Below are positions 34,663 through 43,485 of a stretch of 64,000 nucleotides of DNA, piece by piece. The stretch covers positions 124,001 through 188,000 of the forward strand of contig NZ_JAFIBW010000001.1 in NCBI RefSeq assembly GCF_017833295.1. The letters run 5' to 3'. The position numbers were made by a program, and so were the translations under genes. The notes beneath the pieces were generated by a model. The model saw only the letters and a list, made by a program, of their open reading frames with translations. It made no database searches and was not told where the DNA came from. The stretch comes from Methylobacterium sp. PvR107 (lineage in GTDB: Bacteria > Pseudomonadota > Alphaproteobacteria > Rhizobiales > Beijerinckiaceae). The first letter of the stretch is position 1; every line of letters starts with the position of its first letter.

Positions 34663-35514
34663 ATGCAGGGATCGCGGGTGTCACCAAGGTGTCACCGCGA
34701 GAGCCCTCCAGCGCGTTCCCTGCCGTGGGCTCGCTCGCTTCTATCCACCGCAGCGATTTTCGCCAGCATGACGCTTTCCAGCCACGCTCAGGACGCAGCC
34801 GTCAAAGCCGAGTTGGCCCCGACGGGTACGCTGCGGGTCGGCCTCATCGAGGCGCCGACCGCCGGCTTGATCTTCGTCCGCCGCCTAGAAGACGGCACGC
34901 CGGACGGCGTCACGGCTGACCTGAGTGCCGATCTCGCAGGGCGGCTTGATCTCCCACGGGCCGTCACTCTGTTCCCGAACTCCGGCGCTGCGGCCGCCGC
35001 GCTCCAGGCCGAGACCATCGACGTGAGCTTCATGCCGGTCGACGCGGCGCGGCGGCAGGTGCTCGATTTCGGGCCGGGATACTACGATCTGGAGAGCACC
35101 TACCTGGTTGGCGGCGCCTCCGGCATCACCGATGTGACGCAGGTAGACAGGCCGGGGCTCCGGGTCCTGGCGATCGACGGCACCACGACGTTCCGCGCCT
35201 CCGCCCGCACCCTGACGCATACGCAGCCCGTCGCGATTCCCTCCGTGGCCGAGGCCGTGGATCGCATGCGCACCGGGCAGGCGGATGCCTTCGCCCTCTC
35301 ACGCGACACGCTTCGACCAATCGTCGAGCAGGTCCCGGGCTCTCGGATCGTCAGCGGCGGCTTCCAGCAGACGCAGGTCGCCGTCGCCGTCCCGCGAGGC
35401 CGCCCGGGCGCCCTCGCCTACGTCACGGCGTGGCTGGACGAGGCGAAACGCGCCGGCGTCGTCCGCCGGATCTTCGATGCCCGCGGCTTCCGCGACGACG
35501 CGGTCGCGCATTAA
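34663..35514 (+). CDS. Periplasmic substrate-binding protein, family 3 type
   Basis: 283 residues. The N-terminus is a long signal peptide (to about residue 43, LSSHAQ). The mature protein starts GTLRVGLIEAPTAG, followed by GVTADLSADLAGRL, AAALQAETIDVSFMPVDAARR and VAVPRGRPGALAYVTAWLDEA. This is the amino-acid/polar solute-binding fold of ABC importers (SBP_bac_3) with a two-lobed layout. No permease or ATPase genes are nearby, so it is an orphan binding protein. It begins only 34 bases after the tRNA. The start could also be a GTG five codons in. Confidence 0.7.
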   Translation: MQGSRVSPRCHRESPPARSLPWARSLLSTAAIFASMTLSSHAQDAAVKAELAPTGTLRVGLIEAPTAGLIFVRRLEDGTPDGVTADLSADLAGRLDLPRAVTLFPNSGAAAAALQAETIDVSFMPVDAARRQVLDFGPGYYDLESTYLVGGASGITDVTQVDRPGLRVLAIDGTTTFRASARTLTHTQPVAIPSVAEAVDRMRTGQADAFALSRDTLRPIVEQVPGSRIVSGGFQQTQVAVAVPRGRPGALAYVTAWLDEAKRAGVVRRIFDARGFRDDAVAH

Positions 35515-35579
35515 CCGGCACGCCGACCAGGTCGCCGCGGTAGCGCGACGGTCAGAGGGAGCGAACCGAGGAATATCGT

Positions 35580-35762
35580 ATGGCAGACAGCCACAGCAAA
35601 CAGCGCATCCAGGCTGAGGCGGCTTTCGCGAAAATGCAGGATCGTTCCGGCGGCCGGGTCCCTAATCAGCCGGCAGTCAGTGCTGCGGATCAGAATACCG
35701 CACGCCTGAAGGCTGCGCGCCTTGAACGAGATGCCGCCAAGGCCGGGTCGAAAATGCAATGA
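35580..35762 (+). CDS. Small hypothetical protein (60 aa)
   Basis: 60 residues behind GAGGAATATCGT. The sequence is hydrophilic, rich in Ala, Gln, Lys and Arg, without a membrane helix (begins MADSHSKQRIQAEAAFAKMQ). It is probably helical or disordered. No family recognised. It is part of the small-ORF run after the tRNA. Confidence 0.45.
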   Translation: MADSHSKQRIQAEAAFAKMQDRSGGRVPNQPAVSAADQNTARLKAARLERDAAKAGSKMQ

Positions 35763-35802
35763 CGCGCGAGGATGGATGCGAGGCCCTCGCCGAGCACCTG
35801 AA

Positions 35803-36120
35803 GTGAGCGAGGCCGGCGGTCAGCCCAACAAGATGGCTGAGGTCGCTGGGCTGGCCGCAGCGATCGCCGGTCGCATCCTCGAACTGCACGAGGCGGGCAC
35901 ATCGATCCCGCCGGAACAGTTCACCATGCTGATCCGTGCGGCCCGGATGCTTCTCGACAACGGCGTGCCATGGCCGCCTTCGGTGGAACACCTCGTGATG
36001 GAGGTCGCTAAGCGGGTCGAAGAAGCCAAGGCGGCATCCGTAGGCGCCGAGGCCGGATCCAAGGGCGACGATGTCGTGGTGAGCCTGACACGAGGGCTCA
36101 GCCCGAGGAAGCGATCCTGA
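35803..36120 (+). CDS. Hypothetical protein (about 105 aa)
   Basis: The frame is open from 35722. A GTG at 35803 or ATG at 35833 gives 105 or 95 residues without overlapping the previous gene. The body AEVAGLAAAIAGRILELHEA, then FTMLIRAARMLLDNG and VEHLVMEVAKRVEEAKAA, forms soluble amphipathic helices. The tail is basic. No family recognised. Confidence 0.4.
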   Translation: MSEAGGQPNKMAEVAGLAAAIAGRILELHEAGTSIPPEQFTMLIRAARMLLDNGVPWPPSVEHLVMEVAKRVEEAKAASVGAEAGSKGDDVVVSLTRGLSPRKRS

Positions 36121-36132
36121 GAGAACGAGCCG

Positions 36133-36333
36133 ATGTCGATCCCGAACATGGTCCTGTTCGTTCTGGCTCTGCTCGCCACCCTTGAGATGGCGGTGCGCTG
36201 GTCTCACCGGCAGCTATCCTGGCGGGATCCGCTATGCGGAGGTGCCGGCACGTTGATGCTTACAGAGCAGCTTGAGGAGCCGGCGGTCCGCCGCCAAATT
36301 GATTCCGGCCTGAGCTTGGCAAGAAAATCTTAG
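36133..36333 (+). CDS. Small membrane-associated hypothetical protein (66 aa)
   Basis: 66 residues. An N-terminal hydrophobic helix (MVLFVLALLATLEMAV) is followed by a polar region. It starts 12 bases after the previous stop. A terminator-like hairpin follows. Function unknown. Confidence 0.4.
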   Translation: MSIPNMVLFVLALLATLEMAVRWSHRQLSWRDPLCGGAGTLMLTEQLEEPAVRRQIDSGLSLARKS

Positions 36334-36361
36334 AGAAAGCGACGGTCGTAAACTGGGTGGG

Positions 36362-36400
36362 CCAACACCATCTATATCACTCAGATGATGGTGGGTTTTT
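36362..36400 (+). terminator. Intrinsic terminator
   Basis: CACCATC (36366-36372) pairs with GATGGTG (36387-36393), extended by CC/GG outside an AA bulge, and is followed by five T residues (36396-36400). It can end transcription of the small-ORF run. It sits only five bases before the next ATG, so it may also influence that gene's translation. Confidence 0.55.
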
Positions 36401-36404
36401 CGCG

Positions 36405-36653
36405 ATGTCCAATGTGCCGTTTAATCTCCGCGGTCAACTGGTGACGCCGAGTTCCAGAGAAGAAATTTCAGAAGCAAATGCTCAGACTATTCGTGACGAG
36501 GCCGAGGCGAAGCGAGTTAATTTCGACGAGCGAACCATGAGTCTCAGAACATTGCGGTTGGCGCGAGATGCGGACTTCAAGGAGAGCAACACGGTTCGCA
36601 GGGCAGGACCGCGCGCGGCACCGCGAGGATCAAAAGGAGGGGCAGCATGCTAA
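36405..36653 (+). CDS. Small hypothetical protein (82 aa)
   Basis: 82 residues from the ATG at 36405. It is hydrophilic with charged heptad-like stretches (SREEISEANAQTIRDEAEAK) and a basic tail. Base composition is lower in GC than the neighbours, as is the next gene, which hints at foreign origin. Its last codons overlap the start of the next small gene. Confidence 0.4.
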   Translation: MSNVPFNLRGQLVTPSSREEISEANAQTIRDEAEAKRVNFDERTMSLRTLRLARDADFKESNTVRRAGPRAAPRGSKGGAAC

Positions 36654-36823
36654 GTCCGGTTGATGCGTTAAAAACACTCCGCGACGAGATGGTGATGAAT
36701 CGCCGAAAACTCGTAGATCAGCAGGACAGTATTCAAAATGTGCAGGCCGAGATCGAAGCTATAGATCGCGCCATCGCGGACGAGGAGGCTATCAGTAGGG
36801 ATATCGGCTCCAAAGCTACTTAA
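36647..36823 (+). CDS. Short coiled-coil protein (58 aa)
   Basis: 58 residues from an ATG preceded by AAAGGAGGGG, a near-perfect ribosome site, seven bases inside the end of the previous gene. Almost the whole protein is one predicted coiled coil (RRKLVDQQDSIQNVQAEIEA). It is probably translationally coupled to the previous gene. Function unknown. Confidence 0.5.
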   Translation: MLSPVDALKTLRDEMVMNRRKLVDQQDSIQNVQAEIEAIDRAIADEEAISRDIGSKAT

Positions 36824-36864
36824 TCCTAGCGGAGGCGTGGCCGGGCGAGCGGGCTGCTCCCCCC

Positions 36865-37059
36865 GTGGTTGCGCGCAACCTCGCGCAAGAAATTGAGGTG
36901 ACGTACTATCGCTGGCGCATAGAATACCGCAGCCTGAAGTCGGATCAAGTGAAGCGGACGAATCATCTTGAGACGGAGAAGCAACGGCTCCGGAGAGTCA
37001 TTGCAGATCTGACCCTGGACAAGCTGATCTTGCAGGAGGCGTCTCGGGGAAACTTCTGA
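36865..37059 (+). pseudogene. IS3-family orfA, N-terminally truncated
   Basis: About 64 residues reading EVTYYRWRIEYRSLKSDQVK, then a leucine-zipper-like stretch and TLDKLILQEASRGNF before the stop. This is the C-terminal two thirds of an orfA protein. The helix-turn-helix start (normally preceding TYYRW) is gone. Confidence 0.7.
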
Positions 37060-37980
37060 GCCCCTCGCGCCGTCGCGCCTGTGTCGAACACATCATGCTG
37101 ACGATGGACGTCTCCGAGCGTCGCGCCTGCCGGGCGCTCGGTCAGCATCGCTCGACACAGCGCAAGGTGCCGCGGGGGCGCGACGACGAAGAGGCGCGGA
37201 CGGCCGACCTCGTGGCGTTGGCCGAGAAGTACGGGCGCTACGGCTACCGAAAGATCAGCGCCTTGCTGAAGGCGGCCGGTTGGTTCGTCAACGACAAACG
37301 CGTCGAGCGGATCTGGCGGCGCGAGGGCCTGAAGGTCCCGTCCCGGCCAAGCAGCCCAAACGAGGGCGGATCTGGGACAACGACGGCGCCTGCATCCGTC
37401 TTCGCCCGGAATTACCGCAATCACGTGTGGTCGTACGACTTCGTCGAGGCCCGCACGCATGACGGACGCAAGATCCGGATGCTCGACGTGGTCGACGCGT
37501 TCACACATGCATGCTTGGCGATCCGGGCCGCACGCAAGCTCAAGGCGATCAACGTGCTCTCAGATCTGTTCATCCTGCGTGGCGTACCGGGCCACATCCG
37601 CTCGGATAACGGGCCGGAGTTCGTCGCGAAAGCTGTCCGAGCTTGGATCACCGGCGTCGGAGCCAAGACCGCCTATATCACTTCTGGCTCACCGTGGGAG
37701 AATGGCTACGTCGAACGCTTCAACGCGCGGCTTCGCGACGAACTGCTCAACGGTGAGATCTTCTATACACTCACGGAGGCGCAGGTCGTCATCGAAAACT
37801 GGAGACGACACGACAACACCGTGCGCCCGCACGCCTCGCTGGGATACCGCCCGCCGGCACCGGACGTGTACATGCCAGCCTTCACCGCTTGGCGGGCTGC
37901 GCTTACCCGACCGACTCCGCCGGCCAAGCAATCTGTGGTGAAGCGACTCGACCCTTGGACCACCCCGTGGGGGCCGATCA
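36865..37980 (+). mobile_element. IS3-family insertion sequence, 5'-truncated
   Basis: It contains an orfA remnant and orfB in the usual order. The left end and the first 30 or so orfA residues are missing. The right end is tentatively at GGGGGCCGATCA (ending 37980), which resembles an IS3-type terminal repeat ending in CA. The matching left repeat is not found. Confidence 0.6.
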
Positions 37981-38066
37981 GGCCGTTATCGCAGGTGGGG
38001 CGGACGCGACATCAGCATTCCGCAGCCCTCGTACTGGACAAGCGGCAGGACTCATTCCCCGCTTGA
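37095..38066 (+). CDS. IS3-family transposase orfB with an internal compensated frameshift
   Basis: 323 residues. The HTH_21 region (SERRACRALGQHRSTQR) and the DDE core are present: VWSYDFVEARTHDG, IRSDNGPEFVAKA and SPWENGYVERFNARL. Between residues 82 and 106 the frame reads nonsense. The expected residues (AKQPKRGRIWDNDGACIRLR) occur in another frame from 37346. A 5-base tandem duplication of TCCCG at 37336-37345 and one extra T near 37411 account for the shift out and back. The C-terminal 50 residues read past the normal end into flanking DNA. It is probably inactive. Confidence 0.75.
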   Translation: MLTMDVSERRACRALGQHRSTQRKVPRGRDDEEARTADLVALAEKYGRYGYRKISALLKAAGWFVNDKRVERIWRREGLKVPSRPSSPNEGGSGTTTAPASVFARNYRNHVWSYDFVEARTHDGRKIRMLDVVDAFTHACLAIRAARKLKAINVLSDLFILRGVPGHIRSDNGPEFVAKAVRAWITGVGAKTAYITSGSPWENGYVERFNARLRDELLNGEIFYTLTEAQVVIENWRRHDNTVRPHASLGYRPPAPDVYMPAFTAWRAALTRPTPPAKQSVVKRLDPWTTPWGPIRPLSQVGRTRHQHSAALVLDKRQDSFPA

Positions 38067-38160
38067 TTGCGCAGACGGAGTGAGGTTGGCAGAAATATTT
38101 ATCCGTTACCGTTATCGAAATTGTCAGAACAGTACGGACGTCTTCTTATTAGAGATGGCT

Positions 38161-38610
38161 TTAGCTGCGGATATCTTTCTTCGTCACGAAGTTGAAATTC
38201 TCGACCATAACGTCCTTGACGATCTCGGAACCCAGCCGCTCATTGACCCGGTGCTTGACCTCGTCGAGGCGCTTGTTGATGTCGTATTTCTTGAGATTGC
38301 GGAAGTCGAGGTCACCGTCGGCATAGATCTGGCGGAACGCCTCATCCATGACGAACGGCGCGGGTGTCACGCCCGCACCTTTGATCAGATGCGCCTCGGC
38401 CGTGAAGATGATTGTGGCGAGGATGTAGCCCTGAACGCTGCCTTCGGCAATGATCGGGATGTTGAGCGGTCGCAGCTTCTGATAGCTCAGTCCCTCCAGG
38501 TACTCCTCGGCCCTCGGCCGCGGCAGGTCGGGCATCCAGGTGATCACCGCGTAGCTGGACAGCACCGTGATCGTGCAGATCCAGAGACCGGTGAGGACGA
38601 TTCGGGTCAC
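38161..38610 (-). CDS. FliL-like flagellar membrane protein
   Basis: 149 residues from a GTG with CAGGAG upstream. One N-terminal membrane helix (IVLTGLWICTITVLSSYAVI) is followed by a periplasmic domain. The domain ends KHRVNERLGSEIVKDVMVENFNFV, which resembles the C-terminal part of FliL (RExINxxLxxGxIxDVxFxxFxVQ). It is the last gene of the leftward flagellar arm, six bases after the FlgN-like gene. FliL proteins act at the stator; assignment by pattern only. Confidence 0.5.
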   Translation of the reverse strand: MTRIVLTGLWICTITVLSSYAVITWMPDLPRPRAEEYLEGLSYQKLRPLNIPIIAEGSVQGYILATIIFTAEAHLIKGAGVTPAPFVMDEAFRQIYADGDLDFRNLKKYDINKRLDEVKHRVNERLGSEIVKDVMVENFNFVTKKDIRS

Positions 38611-38616
38611 GCGCGG

Positions 38617-38952
38617 TCACTCCTGATAGCGTAGGGCGGCCGAGTAGGTGCCATCGGATTCCGCGCTCTGGATCATGGTCGAGACGATATCCGAGACCTC
38701 CTGCATGGCGCGCAGGTGGATGCCCAGGAGTTCGTGATTGCGCCGGAGCTTGGCGCGGACCCGTTCCAAGCCGTCGATCTCCGCGGGATTGAGAGCCGTC
38801 GCGTCGATAGCCCGTCCGAGACGTGCGAGCTCCACCAGGCTCTGGCTCTTGCGGCGGTTGAACTCATCCTGATCCCGCAGGTCGTGCACCGTCAGCGCGG
38901 CGGTCTCGGCTTCGATTGTGGCCTCGAGGCGATTGAGGGTCGAGAGCAGCAT
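38617..38952 (-). CDS. flgN: FlgN-like flagellar chaperone
   Basis: 111 residues, all helical, with DEFNRRKSQSLVELARL and LRRNHELLGIHLRAMQEVS. The helical pattern with an N-terminal LNRLEATIEAETAAL and a conserved KSxxLxEL stretch fits alphaproteobacterial FlgN, the cytoplasmic chaperone of hook-filament junction proteins FlgK and FlgL. Those genes lie in the same arm. Family resemblance is modest. Confidence 0.5.
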   Translation of the reverse strand: MLLSTLNRLEATIEAETAALTVHDLRDQDEFNRRKSQSLVELARLGRAIDATALNPAEIDGLERVRAKLRRNHELLGIHLRAMQEVSDIVSTMIQSAESDGTYSAALRYQE

Positions 38953-38987
38953 GATCCTTGTCCGTTGAACGAGGCCGGCGGGCCGGT

Positions 38988-39464
38988 CTAGACCGTCGGC
39001 GTCCGGGTGGCGTGCGTCGCATCGCCGGTCTCAGGATGCGCGGCGTCGATCATCCGGGCGATGCCGATGCCGCCGGACTTGGCGAGCTGGGCGCCGAGCT
39101 GCTCGGCCAGCATCGACTTCCAGATTGAACCGGCGTTGCCCTTGCCGAAGACCGCCGAAGCCTCTTGAGGAAGCATGGATTCGACAAAGGTCTGCAGGAC
39201 GAAGGCCTCGAATTGCTGGGCCGGGCTCCCCTTCGCTCGTGGCGCCGGAAGCGTTGCGGCGGTCCGGAAACGGGTCAGCACGGCGTCGGCGCTCGGCTGC
39301 GGCGCGACCGGGACGCCGGTCCGAAGACTTGAGGCGGTGCCCAGCGCAGCCGCGAAATCCCCGGAGGCGGCCTGCGTGAGCTTGGTCACGGCCGCCTGAT
39401 AGCGGGTCGGATCGGCGGCGCGCGCCACGTCGAGGACGATATCGGAAGGTGGTTGGACGCTCAC
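38988..39464 (-). CDS. flgJ: Rod-binding protein, FlgJ N-terminal type
   Basis: 158 residues from a GTG. The last 80 residues (AQQFEAFVLQTFVESMLPQ and SIWKSMLAEQLGAQLAKSGGIGIARMI) match the Rod-binding (FlgJ_N/CheL) domain that caps the growing rod in the periplasm. The muramidase half of enterobacterial FlgJ is absent, as is normal in alphaproteobacteria. Preceded by the FliJ-like gene, followed by flgN. Confidence 0.8.
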   Translation of the reverse strand: MSVQPPSDIVLDVARAADPTRYQAAVTKLTQAASGDFAAALGTASSLRTGVPVAPQPSADAVLTRFRTAATLPAPRAKGSPAQQFEAFVLQTFVESMLPQEASAVFGKGNAGSIWKSMLAEQLGAQLAKSGGIGIARMIDAAHPETGDATHATRTPTV

Positions 39465-39558
39465 AGCGCGCTCGTATTCAGAGGGGCCTGGCCGCGACAG
39501 GTCTGATCCTCGGATCCGGCCGAATCCGTCGCGGTTGCGGACAAGCTCAGTTCGCCCG

Positions 39559-39975
39559 CTAAGCTAACTGGCCTGGCTGACCGGAGGCTTGCCTCGCGGG
39601 ATCGGTGAGGCGGTCGAGCTGCTCGGCCCAATCGCGCTTCTCCAGGCGGTGCCGGTGCTCGTCTTCGAGGCGGCCGGCCCATGACGCGGTGCGCTTGTGC
39701 CGGCTGGCCCGGTCGCGAAGCTGCTGCGCGGAGATGTCCCGCTCCCCGCGCAGGTCCTGCGCCGCGACCGCGAGGGCCTTTAGGCGGCCGACCGACGTGG
39801 CGCGGATCGGCTCGTGGAAGGCCGAAGCCTCGTTGAGCGCGCGAATCAGGTCTTCCTGGGCCCTGTCGGCCGCCCGGACTTGCTGCTCCAAGGCGGCCAG
39901 TTCCCGCTCTGCGAGCCGGTGCATGCGTTCCTGCAGGCGAAGGAGCCGCCGCGTTCGGAGGAGCCGTGTCTGCAT
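39559..39975 (-). CDS. fliJ: FliJ-like coiled-coil export protein
   Basis: 138 residues, almost wholly charged helix (RLLRLQERMHRLAERELAAL, then DISAQQLRDRASRHKR). Size, basic start and coiled-coil build fit FliJ, the stalk of the export ATPase. It follows fliR by one base. Assignment is by architecture and context. Its usual partner FliI is broken in this locus. Confidence 0.55.
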   Translation of the reverse strand: MQTRLLRTRRLLRLQERMHRLAERELAALEQQVRAADRAQEDLIRALNEASAFHEPIRATSVGRLKALAVAAQDLRGERDISAQQLRDRASRHKRTASWAGRLEDEHRHRLEKRDWAEQLDRLTDPARQASGQPGQLA

Positions 39976-39976
39976 G

Positions 39977-40723
39977 TCAGCCCCTTCTCAGCCAGTGCTC
40001 GTATTCGAGGATGAACTGGCCGAGCATGTCGCTCGACAGGACCATCAGCAGGAGAAACCCGCCCAAGAGGATGAACGGCGTCGCGATGAAGAACACCGGA
40101 ATCTGCGGCGTGAGCTTGTTGGCGAGACCCAGGGCGAGGTTCACGATCACCGAATAGACCATGAACGGGCTCGTCAGGCGCAGGGCCATGAGGAAGGCCG
40201 CGGTGGTCCGATCGACGAGACCCGTCAGCATCGGCTGCGCGCCGAACGGATTGCCGGCTGGGATGCGGTCATAGGAGGCGACCAGGCCGCGGAAGAGTTC
40301 CCAATGCAGGTCCATGGTGAAGACCAGGACCGTCGCCGCCATCATGATCAGCGAGCCGACAAGCAAGGCCGCCTCGTTGTCGGCGACCGGGTTCCCGGGG
40401 ATGCCCCCGAGGCCGATCATCGTCGCCAGGCCGTTCATCATCGTTTCGAGTGCAAAATAGAAGGACCGGCCGAAGAACCCGATGGCGAGGCCGGTGAGCG
40501 TCTCGCACCCGATCCACCAGAAGGTGTCGGCCGGCGCGGCATTCCGCAGGCTCGCGCCGAATTTCGGAAGCAGCAGCGGCGCGACCGCCAGGGTCACCGT
40601 CAGGGCAATGAGCAGGCGGATGCGCGGCGAAACCCGTGTGCTGGACAAACCCGGGGTGACCAGGAGGCAGCCGCCGACGCGGCAGAAGATCATGAAGATC
40701 CCGAGGATCGTCTCCGGAATCAT
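39977..40723 (-). CDS. fliR: Flagellar export gate protein FliR
   Basis: 248 residues with six hydrophobic segments, starting ILGIFMIFCRVGGCLLVTPG. The family landmarks VSPRIRLLIALTVTLAV and GLAIGFFGRSFYFALE are present. FliR forms the core of the inner-membrane export gate with FliP and FliQ. It begins six bases after flhA ends, in the order fliQ-flhA-fliR known from rhizobia. Confidence 0.92.
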   Translation of the reverse strand: MIPETILGIFMIFCRVGGCLLVTPGLSSTRVSPRIRLLIALTVTLAVAPLLLPKFGASLRNAAPADTFWWIGCETLTGLAIGFFGRSFYFALETMMNGLATMIGLGGIPGNPVADNEAALLVGSLIMMAATVLVFTMDLHWELFRGLVASYDRIPAGNPFGAQPMLTGLVDRTTAAFLMALRLTSPFMVYSVIVNLALGLANKLTPQIPVFFIATPFILLGGFLLLMVLSSDMLGQFILEYEHWLRRG

Positions 40724-40729
40724 CGGCGG

Positions 40730-42820
40730 TCAGGAGATCGTGCCGAGCGACTTGATCTCGACCCCACGGGCGATCTCGACATGCGACAGCACCGCGATCG
40801 TCGGGAACAGCCGCTCGATGATCATCCGCACGTAGCTTCGGACCTCCGGTGCGGTGACCAGGGCGAATTTGTGGGCCGTCTTCATGTGGGACCGGATCGC
40901 TTCCGAGGCCTCGACGCCGAATTGCTCGATCAGACGCGGGTCGATGTCGACCTCGACCACGTCGCCCTTGCTGTCGCGCTTGAGACCCTGGTGGAAGGTC
41001 AGGTCCCAGCGGCTGCCGAGCCGCAGGACGCTGAGGACCCCGTTCTCCGCGAGATCGCCGCAGATCTGCTGCGCGATCCGCAGCCGGACATGCTCCGCGA
41101 TCTGCTCCGCCCGGCGCGCGTGCGGGACGATCTCGGCGACGGCCTCGATGACCAGGTGCAGATTCCGGATCGAGACCCGCTCGGCCAGCAGCAGCTTGAG
41201 CACGGCCTGAAGACCCGAATACGAGATCTGCGAAGGACAGATCTCGTCGACCAGGCGCTTGTACTCACCATCGAGGCGATCGATGAGCATGCGCAGATCC
41301 TTGTAGGAGAGGAGCTGCGGCAGGTTGTTGCGGATGACCTCGCTGACATGCGTCAGCATGACGGAGTGCCAGTCGATCGGGCTGAAGCCTTCGCGCCGTG
41401 CCTCCGGGGCGTAGGTGTCCGGCACCCAGACGGCACGCATACCGAAGGCCGGCTCGCGCACCTCCTCGCCCGTGAGGGCGGGCATCGGGCCGTCGCCCAC
41501 GACGATCATCATCTCGCCGGGGCGGACCTGCTGCGCCGCGATGACGGTCCCGTGGATTGCGATCTCGTAGCTCTTGCTCGGCACGGAGGCCGACTCGATC
41601 AGCTTGATGTCCGGGACCACGAACCCGTATTGCTGAGCGAATTTCCGGCGCATCCGTCCGACCCGATGGGCCAGCTCCTGCTGCGCGGGCTGCATCTGCA
41701 CGGCGAGGTGCTTGCCAAGCCGCAGCTCGATCTCGGCCGTCTTCAGCGACTCCCTCACGGCCTCGCTGTCCTGGCGTTCGAGAAGCAGCTGCCGCTCCTT
41801 GGCCTGTGTTGCGGCCTCGACCTTGGATTGCGCCTCGGCGAGCCGCCGCGGGATCAGGTAGGCCACGGTGGCCATCAGGATGCTCAGGATTGCGAACGGC
41901 ACGAACGGCATCCCGGGCATGATCGCGAAGACCGCCATCAATCCGGCTGAGACGAAGAGCGCTCGTGGATAGGCACCGAGCTGGCCGAGGATCGCCTGCT
42001 CCGCGGTTCCGCGGGTTCCCCCCTTGGAGACCAGGAGGCCCGCGGCCAGCGACACGATCAGCGCCGGGATCTGCGAGACCAGGCCGTCGCCCACCGAGAG
42101 CTTGGTGAAGACGTCCGCGGCCTTCGCCAGCGGCAGGCCGTGGCGGGTGACGCCGATGACGATCCCGCCAAAGATGTTGACCACGATGACGATCAGGCTG
42201 GCGACCGCCTCGCCGCGCACGAATTTCGAGGCCCCGTCCATGGACCCGAAGAACGCGCTCTCCTCCTCGAGTTCGCGGCGCCGCCGCTGCGCCTCCTTAT
42301 CGTCGATGAGGCCCGCCGAGAGATCGGCGTCGATCGCCATCTGCTTGCCCGGGATCGCGTCGAGGGTGAAGCGGGCCCCGACCTCGGCAATGCGGGTCGC
42401 GCCCTTGGTGATCACCAGGAAATTCACCGTGATCAGGATGGCGAACACGACCAGGCCGATCACGAAGTCGCCGCTCATGACGAACTGCGAGAAGCCCTGG
42501 ATGACGTGGCCCGCCGCATCGACGCCCGCATCTCCGTTGGCGAGGATCAACCGCGTCGTCGCAATCCCGAGGGCGAGGCGCAGGAGCGTGGCGATCAGCA
42601 GGATCGTCGGGAAGGACGAGAATTCGAGCGGCTTCTGAATCCAGAGCGCCACCATCAGGATCAGTACGGACAGCGCGATGGACAGGGCCAGCCCGATGTC
42701 GATCAGCACCGCGGGAACAGGCAGAAACAGCACCGCGAGGATCGCGATGATCCCGACGGCGAACCAGACATCCCGCCGAACTCGACCGTCCGGCGCGAGG
42801 GCTTCCAGGGCTGCTGCCAC
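40730..42820 (-). CDS. flhA: Flagellar export gate protein FlhA
   Basis: 696 residues. The N-terminal eight membrane helices carry the FHIPEP signature region ([17 protein letters not shown] and [20 protein letters not shown]). The cytoplasmic ring domain (about 350-696) includes [19 protein letters not shown] and the Rossmann-like parts. Full length for the family. It powers and selects export substrates at the base of the flagellum. Confidence 0.95.
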   Translation of the reverse strand: MAAALEALAPDGRVRRDVWFAVGIIAILAVLFLPVPAVLIDIGLALSIALSVLILMVALWIQKPLEFSSFPTILLIATLLRLALGIATTRLILANGDAGVDAAGHVIQGFSQFVMSGDFVIGLVVFAILITVNFLVITKGATRIAEVGARFTLDAIPGKQMAIDADLSAGLIDDKEAQRRRRELEEESAFFGSMDGASKFVRGEAVASLIVIVVNIFGGIVIGVTRHGLPLAKAADVFTKLSVGDGLVSQIPALIVSLAAGLLVSKGGTRGTAEQAILGQLGAYPRALFVSAGLMAVFAIMPGMPFVPFAILSILMATVAYLIPRRLAEAQSKVEAATQAKERQLLLERQDSEAVRESLKTAEIELRLGKHLAVQMQPAQQELAHRVGRMRRKFAQQYGFVVPDIKLIESASVPSKSYEIAIHGTVIAAQQVRPGEMMIVVGDGPMPALTGEEVREPAFGMRAVWVPDTYAPEARREGFSPIDWHSVMLTHVSEVIRNNLPQLLSYKDLRMLIDRLDGEYKRLVDEICPSQISYSGLQAVLKLLLAERVSIRNLHLVIEAVAEIVPHARRAEQIAEHVRLRIAQQICGDLAENGVLSVLRLGSRWDLTFHQGLKRDSKGDVVEVDIDPRLIEQFGVEASEAIRSHMKTAHKFALVTAPEVRSYVRMIIERLFPTIAVLSHVEIARGVEIKSLGTIS

Positions 42821-42940
42821 GCTCTCAACCCTTTCCGTCTCGCTCGTACTTCTGGATCACCAAGCTTGCGTCTGGATTGCGCCTGCCGCCCGCGCCCAGA
42901 CGATACGGCCCGAAAGCCGGGCTCACAGTCCCGGGGACGC

Positions 42941-43207
42941 TCAGAATCCGGAGATGATCCGGCCGTAGACCATCTCGGTAAAGGCGTAGATCTGGCCACC
43001 CATGAAGGAGCCTGTGACGATCATCACGATCAGGACCACCACGATCTTCGGGACGAAGGTCAGGGTGACTTCCTGAATTTGGGTGAGCGCCTGGAACAGA
43101 GCGATCAGGACACCCACGACCATCGCTGCACCGACCGCAGGCCCGGAGGCGAGGATGATGGTCCAGATCGCGGAACGGACGAGTTCCAGGGCGTCGACCT
43201 CGTTCAT
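42941..43207 (-). CDS. fliQ: Flagellar export gate protein FliQ
   Basis: 88 residues forming two membrane helices: AIWTIILASGPAVGAAMVVG, the conserved LIALFQALTQIQEVTLTFVP, and VLIVMIVTGSFMGGQ. Typical length. It is separated from flgD by an unusually long 278-base spacer with nothing recognisable in it. Confidence 0.92.
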   Translation of the reverse strand: MNEVDALELVRSAIWTIILASGPAVGAAMVVGVLIALFQALTQIQEVTLTFVPKIVVVLIVMIVTGSFMGGQIYAFTEMVYGRIISGF

Positions 43208-43485
43208 GAGACCGGCCGAGGATGGGTGGAGGAGCCCATGTCAGAGTCTTGGCGCGGCGGAACTGAACGTTCCGAAACAGGCGTACCAGCGAACAGCGTC
43301 AAGTCAGGCTCTCATCTCTACGAAAAATAGCCTGTCGCGCACCGCCCGTGCACAGCATGCAGTTCGTCATCACAACGTGATCTCCGAAGCACGGCGGTTG
43401 CAGGAGGGCCCGAGGCTCAGGCGCCGCCATCCGAATCTGAACACCCATTGCCTTTGGCGGCCCTCGATTCGCGGAGGAGCTTATC

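Noticed and set aside
34619..38160. Second copy of the tRNA 3' end as an island attachment site
   Set aside because: I looked for a repeat of the tRNA end around the IS element and before the flagellar genes and did not find one.
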